NCBI GenBank assembly: GCA_001931875.2
Contig: MSJH02000598.1
Location: 62,001-126,000 of the forward strand
Length of the DNA stretch: 64,000 bases
Direction of reading: 5' to 3'
DNA from: Byssochlamys sp. IMV 00236
Lineage: Eukaryota; Ascomycota; Eurotiomycetes; Eurotiales; Thermoascaceae
Shown: in pieces, positions 56,941-64,000 of the stretch
Layout: every line of letters begins with the position of its first letter
Numbering within the stretch: the stretch's first letter is position 1
Position numbers and translations under genes: made by a program
Notes under the pieces: model-generated
What the model was told of the DNA's origin: nothing
The model's database searches: none
The model's input: only the letters and a program-made list of their open reading frames with translations

Positions 56941-58288
56941 ATGACTCGGTCGAAGTCGGAGTATGTCAGTGACACCTGGAAGGACGGCATCTTTAGTACG
57001 GAATCGGACCCATAGATGAGAAACGTGATCCCTGCAGGACAGCCTCTAACATAGTATTTGCAGATAAGAAGGTCGTCTTCTGCACGGGCGGTGCAGGCAC
57101 CATCTGCAGCGCTCAGGTTCGCGCGTTGGTTCATCTGGGCGCGGATGCGTGCATCGTCGGTAGAAATGTCGAGAAGACCGAACGAGCAGCCAAGGACATT
57201 GCCGCAGTGAGACCGGGTGCAAAGGTCATTGGAATCGGCGCTGTTGACGTACGCAAGTTCGAGAGTCTGAAAGATGCAGTTGATCGCTGCGTCAAGGAGC
57301 TCGGGAGGATTGACTACGTGATGTATGTCCTCTTCACTCCATCTTTTGTCTCTTCTTTCTCCTATTTCCCATATCTAGTTACTCCATTATTACTGTCTAT
57401 GATGCTTGCTCACATCCATATGCACCTCCAGTGCTGGTGCGGCAGGCAATTTCCTTGCCTCGATCAACCAGCTCTCTGTCAATGCTTTCAAGGCCGTGAT
57501 GGACATTGACGTCCTTGGCTCCTACAACACTCTGAAGGCTACTCTCCCACATCTTGTTGAGTCTGCAGGCAAGCACAGAGTGGATTCTAAGACCCGTAAG
57601 TTTCGTCTCTGATGATTATATTATATCTCTCGATATCGTTGTTATCCCATTTCATGCTAATCCGTATTCTCCCCAAGTGAAACCGAGTCCGCAAGGCACC
57701 GGCGGCAGAATCATCTTCGTCAGTGCTACTCTTCATTACACCGGGCTCCCATTCCAAACACACGTGTCCGTCGCAAAAGCTGGCGTCGATGCTCTATCGA
57801 ACAATACGGCTATCGAGTTCGGTCCTCTGGGCGTCACGTCGAATATCATCGCGCCCGGCCCTATCGCCAACACCGAGGTTAGTCACTCAAGATTCTCCAT
57901 CCTCGATCGTAAGGAAAATACAAGTGTCATATACTGATAATGATATAATCTAGGGCGCATCCCGCTTGATCCCCGAGCAGGACCTGGAACAGGTCACCAG
58001 ATCACAACCTCTTGGTAGATTCGGTTCCGTCAGAGACATCGCCGACGCAACCGTCTATCTATTCTCAAACGCCGGCAGCTATGTTAGCGGACAGACTCTT
58101 GTTGGTAAGTTAACCTGGGATCATTTTTATCATCCACCCGAGCTTTCACATACTAATGCCTCGCAGTGGACGGCGCTGCATGGCGCATTGCCTCCAGCAC
58201 CATCGGATCCGGTATGAAGTATCCGGACTTTCTTCTTTCTGGAACAGAAGTATCTGGCGTTACGGGAAAGAAGAAGTCGAAGTTGTAA
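56941..58288 (+). CDS. SPS19: Peroxisomal 2,4-dienoyl-CoA reductase (SDR family)
   Basis: Six exons (56941-56995, 57064-57322, 57432-57595, 57678-57877, 57954-58104, 58167-58288) join to 316 residues. It is a short-chain dehydrogenase: the NADPH-binding motif is CTGGAGTI with VGRN at the second strand end, then the substrate region AGAAGNFLA, the [25 protein letters not shown] block with the conserved lysine, and [13 protein letters not shown]. The protein ends in Ser-Lys-Leu, a canonical peroxisomal PTS1. It reduces 2,4-dienoyl-CoA intermediates to 3-enoyl-CoA, needed for beta-oxidation of unsaturated fatty acids with double bonds at even positions. Length and motifs match Sps19/DECR2. Confidence 0.93.
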
Positions 58289-58997
58289 ATATATTGTAAT
58301 TCTCCCTATGTCTGATACACCGCGAAGAACTGCTTTCTTTTGTCTTTTTCTCCCCTCCTCGTAATCCTGGCTCTGTCCTCGAGCACAGGAGACTGGTTGG
58401 ATTATCGGCAGCTGAATTCCTGCCTTTCTAAATGACGTTTTCATATATTAAATATTGCTTTCCTGCTTTCCGATCTTGGAAAGACATCTAGACATGAAAG
58501 GAACCTATACCAACATCACGAAAAGATTCCATTGTCAAATGATAGTCAATTTGATAAAATTAAGGATTGTCTTGTCTCGTCTTGTCAAATTATGCCAAAT
58601 TATCATAATAAAAGGAAAGTAGTAAAACGCCTACAACCTAAGCGTATTGAATCTTCCCCATCACCAAAACAACTCCCCCATATTTCTCTCAAGTCATCAT
58701 CACAACATCTCACATTTTTTTCGTCTCTGATAAACACCCCCCATATATCTCACTTGACGTACCATACCACACAACTCACTCCATGACTCCTTAAATTCTC
58801 GCTCAATACACCAGTCGACATGCTTCATCATTCATCATTCCTCATCATTCGGGATTATTAGGGTAATAATACAATTATTCAAAAGACAGAGCGACCAATC
58901 TGGGGAGTACGATAATAGTATCGTATCGTACTTTAACTGCACGTGTGGTGCGAGTTGGCTTTTTTTTTGTTTCTCTCTCTTTTCTGTTTTAAGGCGC
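58289..58997. other. Convergent 3' region between SPS19 and zinc dehydrogenase
   Basis: About 0.7 kb, AT-rich, presumably both 3' UTRs. No gene is supported. Confidence 0.5.
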
Positions 58998-60597
58998 TCA
59001 CAGATTCGTCAACTGCGGAGCTCCGGGACAAGGAGGAGCCGAGTACTTCGTCTGGACGAACATCTTCTGGAAGCCCTTCTCGCGCTTGTTGAAGAGTTCG
59101 TAGACCTTCTCCATGTCCTCGAGCCTGACTCGGTGACTGACCATGTCAAGAGGGTGGATCTTGTCCTCGCGGATGAGTTGCAGGAGGTGGTTCCAGTGCT
59201 TGTGGACGGGGGCCTGGCCGTTACCGATCAGACGGATACCGGTCTGCATCAGAGCGCCGATGTTGAAGTGGTTGGTCTGGCGGTTGAGTTAGTATGTGTC
59301 ATAGCATGTAATTCGAAGAAGGGGGAAAGAATGAATGATGTGGTGTATACGTACGTAACCAGCGTACACTCCAGTAACTCCGACTCGGCCAAAAGACTTG
59401 ACGGAAGTGAGCATTTCATTCAGGAGTTCAGAGGTATCCGTCTCAAAACCGAGCAGGGTCTCGAAGTAGTGAGCCCATCCCTTGGCATATTCACCAGCGG
59501 CACACTCAAGGCAGACGTCTGGGCCTCCATCGACCATCTTCTTCAGCTGCGAGGTGACCGATTCTCCCTTGGGGAGCTTCGTGAAATCAACCGTCTCGAG
59601 CTTGGGCATCTTTGTCTTGAGCCAGTCCAGACGCCATGCTCCTTCTCCACCATCAATCAAAATGACACGGCTGGCGCCGTTGAAGAAAGCAAACTCGGCG
59701 CACATCTGGCCGATAGGACCACCACCCCAGATCGCGACTACATCTCCTGGATTGACGCCCGTGTCGGTGACACAATGCCACGACGTGCAGAGAACGTCGG
59801 AAAGGTAAAGACCTTTCTCGTCAGGGACATCATCAGGAAGCTTAAGCAGGTTGACATCGCCATATGGCACGCGGACGTATTCTGCTTGGCCACCAGCAAA
59901 CCCTCCAGTGAAGTGAGAGTATCCGAAGATACCTGTGACGGCGTTATTATCAATTTGACCGCAATATTTGAAGGGTTTAACTTACCAGCTGTGCGGCCTC
60001 CATACATTACATTCGCAATCTTGTTCGCGTTCGTACGCTCACAAACTGAGGAGAGCTTCAGCTTGCAGTAGCGGCACTCACCGCAGGCAATCTGGAAGGA
60101 TGCTACGACGCGCTCTCCAGGCTTGACATTCTTCGCTCCCGGTCCAACGCTTTCGACAACGCCGCAGAACTCGTGGCCGAGGATATCACCCTTGGTCATC
60201 TCGATGATCGCGCCTGCGAGACACAATTAGTTGACCAGATTCACGAGCCAGTACTTTTAAGATAATAGCGCATACCATGGTAAAGATGCAGATCACTTCC
60301 ACAGATCGTGCTACCGGTCACCTTGACAATAACATCTCGATCTTCGATAATTCGCGGTTTCGCGGTTTCAACTAGATCCATTAGCGATGCGGAAATAAAG
60401 ACATAATATGAACATCTACCACAAAACATACCTAGCTTGACGCTATTCTTTCCCTGCCAGGTCAGGGCCTTCATCTTGGCTCCCGACGGGTCACCAACTC
60501 CCTGATCGCCATAGTTGGTTATATCAGTTCTGATGGTAGAATCATCAGTGTTCCCGATAATCTTCTCGACGCCGTAGACGGCCTGCGACGTTGCCAT
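58998..60597 (-). CDS. Zinc-dependent alcohol/formaldehyde dehydrogenase (MDR family)
   Basis: Five exons (60432-60597, 60276-60371, 59986-60213, 59355-59932, 58998-59276) join to 448 residues. Catalytic-zinc ligands appear in STICGSDLHLYHG and GHEFCG. The structural-zinc cysteines are in ACGECRYCKLKLSSVCE (four Cys, all present). The NAD-binding fold has IWGGGPIGQMCAEFAFFNGA followed by VILIDG. Length and sequence resemble glutathione-independent formaldehyde dehydrogenase-like enzymes, a fungal branch of the medium-chain dehydrogenase family; the true substrate is unknown. An N-terminal extension of about 40 residues precedes the usual MKALTWQG start. All exon joins preserve family motifs, for example VYAGYTNHFNIG across the last intron. 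Confidence 0.93.
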
Positions 60598-61516
60598 TTT
60601 GGACTAAGCAATTGGGAGTTTGGGAGCTGTCTGTAGTGAGAGAGTATTTAGCTACATCCAAGTAGCTAATCACTAAGCCTGATGAACGGAAATCAACATG
60701 TACTTACTGGATACGTTCAGAAATATAGATCTCGATTTTACAATTGAAATGTAACTTAATCGTGCCGGCAGCCCTGCTATTTATCATCAAGCCTGGATAC
60801 GTGAACCATGCTCGGTGGGTACGTCAATCGCCTAGCCTTTCTACGTTGTGTCAGGTTGAGGGAACTGACATCACCGTGAGGTCGTGGCTGATAATCATCT
60901 CGACATGAAGCTTGGCAGAGCGACCCCAACTTTCGCGAACCCCGTCTGTCGATCTAACAGCCTCAAATTATCCTGGAGCGGGCGAATGAAATCAAATGTA
61001 TCTTATCTTTTGTCCTGTTGACCTACCCTGAATTTGCTTGAATTTGCTTGGCTCTTGGGGAGCAAATGGCGACTATTCTGTGTCGCGTTCTGATGCTGGA
61101 TCCGACAATACCGTCTATACTTCACGGTCATCTTGTCATGGCAGTAACGGCGTGCCCTGGGACCGAAGCGGATAACGACGGGATGACGTCCATCTAAGGA
61201 AATCCTCAGTTACGACTTCGTAGTACTTACTAATGTCCACCTTTAGTAATGAGCAGTGATGAGTAGTTAGTGCCACGATAGAGTTGCTGTCTACCAGGTG
61301 GAGCGGACCGTTTAAATCGCTTCCAAAGATAATGTATGCTGCTTGTCATAGAATATAGCAATGCAGGAAGCCTTATTGGCATGAGTTATGGGGTCTTCAA
61401 GGGATAAAATACAAAATGGAAATGCCGACCCTCGTCGCCAGGACCGATATTGATAGTTGTACAACATTCACGCAAAACATGTTATCACATGGGAGCATAA
61501 ATAGGGCGAATAAGTT
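60598..61516. other. Promoter of the zinc dehydrogenase and 3' region of bL19m
   Basis: The two genes run leftward, so 61516 is the downstream flank of bL19m. This 0.9-kb stretch contains the dehydrogenase promoter, probably with leader sequence up to about 60780. Nothing else is supported. Confidence 0.45.
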
Positions 61517-62426
61517 CTATGAGCGGCCGCCGGTGCGCTGACCAGTCGTACGCTGACCGGTCAAAGCAGACTTCTGTCGGAGGTAGTTGCGCACAATGTT
61601 CTCGACGGTACCCATGTCGTGCTTGGCTTGCCTGTGGTAATGCGTTAGTCTGGGCCTTCACCATAACCGCAAAGGAGGAGTCCATCGTAGCCAGTATGAA
61701 CTCGTGGACACGCCAAAATGCCCCCAGAGAAACATACCTCATGTAGTAGAGCCTGGCTCTTCTCTTCCTCTTCTCCGTCCTCTGTACAATCTCCACACTC
61801 TCCACGTTCGGACTGAAGACCTTAATCCACATCTCCACTCCCACTCTGGTAAGGTTGTTACGCAGTAGGAATGAGGTATCAATGCCTCTTGATCGGATGT
61901 TCAGACACACACCCGAGAAGGGGTCGCCGCTCCGGAAGGTAACGCGCAGAATATCGCCAACCTTGACACTTCTGGGGTTTCGTCGGTAGTCGAAAAGAGC
62001 CTTGCGCTCACCGGTCGGGTCAAGCACATCAAGCTGGGATTGTTGGATGACTGAAATGGGATCTTTGCATGTTTTAAGGGCGCTTGGGGGAGGTGCGATG
62101 ACTTTCAGCTTCTTCTTGTCTGTGCCAGAAGGTGTCAGCCAGTGTTTATGCCAGGAAATCACAGCGAGAGTGAGCGCAATCGAAGTAGGACATCATCAAT
62201 CAATACAGCAGGACGATCAATGAATAGACATACTCTTATCCGGTCTAAAACGAGCCGGCAGCTGGGACAAGAAAGCCTGTGGCAGCTTCTCAGGAATCGG
62301 CGTCTGCTCCGGCTTCGCGGAATAGATGGTGGTCAACGCTCGCCGACAGATCTGTGGCTGCACCAGCTTGCGCGAGACAGACTGCAGGTAGCTCAGCGGC
62401 CGCATCACAGAAAACGGAGCCGCCAT
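61517..62426 (-). CDS. IMG1: Mitochondrial large-subunit ribosomal protein bL19m
   Basis: Exons 62234-62426, 61738-62119 and 61517-61631 join to 229 residues. The N-terminal 35 residues are basic and hydroxylated without acidic residues, a mitochondrial presequence. The bL19 domain spans about 95-195, with VKVGDILRVTFRSGDP, FLLRNNLTRVGVEMWIKVFSP and EKRKRRARLYYMR. The first acceptor (CACAG before 62119) is fixed by frame. The fungal C-terminal extension is basic and repetitive (GQRTTGQRTGGRS). The protein is a component of the mitochondrial 54S subunit. It faces away from another gene with a mitochondrial presequence. Confidence 0.93.
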
Positions 62427-62721
62427 AGCTGTGAAGTGGTCGAGATGCAGTCGACTTGCGGCGAGATATTCCCGTGAGTTCGTCTGGAGATCAATCGGTC
62501 TTCCTGGTCCGAGCGTCCGACAGAATTTCCGCCAAGCCTGGAGTTGCCTGTTCGGGCAATACTCTTTGCTTCGCCGTCCAGCTGGGATGCGGGAACTTTT
62601 TTGACCAGCAGCATCAAGAACTCCGCAGCTGTTCTTACTACACCCGCTTACAATTCGCGGGGGTTTCCGGAGAGATCTTTTCGTTGAGAAACGACGAGGT
62701 CCTCTTGAGTTCGAGTTCAGA
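62427..62721. promoter_or_regulatory. Bidirectional promoter of two mitochondrial-protein genes
   Basis: Only 295 bp separate the two divergent ATGs, so the promoters overlap or are shared. Confidence 0.6.
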
Positions 62722-63861
62722 ATGGCGCAAAGCGCCGTGGGCAGGCTTTTCCGCTGCCAGAGTTGTCTCCGGCAGTCGGTAAGCTCGCCGTTCAGACAGA
62801 CGCGCAGCTACTCAAAAAATGGTGTGTTGTGATCATAGTCATCCTTCAATATGGGTCATTGCTAATGTTGCAATTATCTGAAAGCTATCCCTTCCTTTTC
62901 TCAAACATCCTCTGCCGAACTCGACCAAGCCTTGCACCGGTTTCGCGAAGAGCTCTTCGTGCCCTTCTCCCTGGGTATCCAACAGAGAAAGTTGATCTTC
63001 CGACAAAAATATTCCGGTCGACTCGAGGAGGAACCCGTCGCGGTTACGATCGGTGACAATGAGCAATTCCTTCTCCGCCCGATGGACCACATGACGCGAC
63101 CTCGCAAGGTTGAGATCTCGGACGTTGTGAAGTTGATGAAGACGACCAAGGACTGGCAGAACATCATCCCCTTCCTGATTGGATTGCGGACGGCAAAGCG
63201 TTATCTCGATAATGACCGCTGGGAATGGCTGATGCGCAAGGCCGCTGAGGCGGACGCTCTGGGAATCATGCTGGAATGTGCGAAGCAGTCGGAGAAGACG
63301 GGCCTGCGTCTGAACGATGCTGGCGTTGCGGGCAAGTACTTCTACGGATTGCACAAGAAGGCTCAGGCGGCGGATTTCAAGGGACCGGCCACTACCAAGG
63401 CATTGAGCCTGGCTCAACAAGCAGTCCAGCTGATGGAGGCTCCGGAGCACGTTGAACACGACATCGCGAAGGACCCGAGACGACGGCCGGCCGTGATCGG
63501 CGTGCTTCTCGAGCTGAGTGCTGCTCGTGCTCTGAATGAGTTCGAAGGTCGTGATGAGGGCGACCAAGTTGCCTCCTACGCACGAAGACTGTTGGCGACG
63601 TGGCCGCTCGGCTCTTTCGACGCCGAGGTCACTAACTGGTACAACATCGAGGACATGCTCCAGCAGAACATTCCCATCTACAACGGAATCAAGTTGGCTC
63701 TGCAGGTGAACGGCATTGCCAGCAACAAGGCCCTCAGCTCGGAGCTGAAGGACCGGGCGGATAAATTGAGCAAGTTGATCACGAAGCAGAAGAAGAATAC
63801 TCCTGAGAAGGTCAAGGAGCGCCCCACTGAGGGTTACAAGCAGCTGCTTCAGTTCTTTTGA
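62722..63861 (+). CDS. Mitochondrial protein of unknown function
   Basis: Exons 62722-62821 and 62885-63861 (intron of 63 nt, donor GTGTGT) join to 358 residues. The N-terminus MAQSAVGRLFRCQSCLRQS continues through SSPFRQTRSYSKN, an Arg/Ser-rich sequence with no acidic residues and a typical R-x-Y-S processing region, so mitochondrial import is expected. The rest is soluble and mostly helical: RPRKVEISDVVKLMKTTKDW, a long Ala/Leu-rich helical middle, and a Lys-rich C-terminus. There is no membrane segment or catalytic motif I can name. The divergent partner is bL19m, which hints at a role in mitochondrial gene expression. The ATG at 62722 is in frame with the long exon only through this intron. 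Confidence 0.85.
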
Positions 63862-64000
63862 AGGATAAAGCACGAGGCTTCCGGTTCTATATTTTCGTCA
63901 TTGTGTTGATTACGATAACCTAACCCCCTTTTGTACATTACTTCAGTTCAACAGCGAGGGTCATCTAAAGCAAAGAGATTCGAGATATAGAAATTTCATT
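63862..64000. other. 3' flank at window end
   Basis: The 3' UTR of the mitochondrial-protein gene. No further gene starts before the window ends. Confidence 0.5.

Noticed and set aside
59133..60071. 312-codon open frame antisense to the zinc dehydrogenase
   Set aside because: The sense strand carries all zinc-ligand motifs and in-frame introns. The antisense frame is a shadow.
62839..63873. 344-codon open frame antisense to the mitochondrial-protein gene
   Set aside because: It mirrors the third-position bias of the sense gene, which has a presequence, a clean intron and a coherent sequence. The antisense frame has no recognisable domain.

Overview
The window is nuclear DNA of a filamentous ascomycete. 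Short GT-AG introns (about 50-170 nt) with GTAAGT/GTATGT-type donors, a DUF3632 gene, an Atg33 homologue, a fungal copper amine oxidase and a PNP/UDP-type sensor gene all point to Pezizomycotina, most likely Eurotiales (Aspergillus-like). That placement is inferred from gene content, not from a search. A run of 20 N at 44674-44693 marks a scaffold gap.

Layout. 1-19.3 kb is ordinary housekeeping and metabolic sequence: a left-truncated DUF3632 gene, an M81/MlrC metallopeptidase, tRNA-Glu(CTC), a copper amine oxidase, a serine carboxypeptidase (S10), the Caf1/Pop2 deadenylase, complex I subunit NDUFB3/B12, the Sqt1 ribosome-assembly WD40 protein and a 4-coumarate-CoA-ligase-like enzyme. 19.3-38.5 kb is gene-poor accessory sequence. 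It holds T-rich, simple and degenerate repeats and four unusual genes: an AlkB-family dioxygenase behind an SRA-like region and two cysteine clusters; an HNH nuclease with a nuclear-localisation-like N-terminus; a 370-aa protein whose N-terminus copies the histone H3 tail; and a PNP_UDP-type protein with a coiled-coil tail. A putative GPI-anchored protein follows. 38.5-64 kb is conserved again: a large RhoGEF (DH-PH-CNH), a GRAM-TBC-EF-hand RabGAP, a type I membrane protein, a coiled-coil tail-anchored protein with a TQT-motif array, Atg33, peroxisomal 2,4-dienoyl-CoA reductase, a zinc formaldehyde/alcohol dehydrogenase, mitoribosomal protein bL19m and a divergent mitochondrial matrix-type protein.

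How genes may work together. Atg33 and Sps19 are divergent over about 690 bp and both concern organelle oxidative metabolism. bL19m and a presequence-bearing protein share a 295-bp divergent promoter. In the accessory block, three consecutive same-strand genes (24.3-31.3 kb) all carry chromatin or DNA features: SRA-like reader plus AlkB eraser, nuclear HNH nuclease, H3-tail mimic. I regard this as the best candidate for an undescribed system. A 60-bp fragment of a paralogue of the AlkB gene lies 3 kb upstream and differs mainly at synonymous sites.

Exon boundaries were derived by hand from splice motifs, reading-frame continuity and family motifs. Every spliced model given closes in frame.
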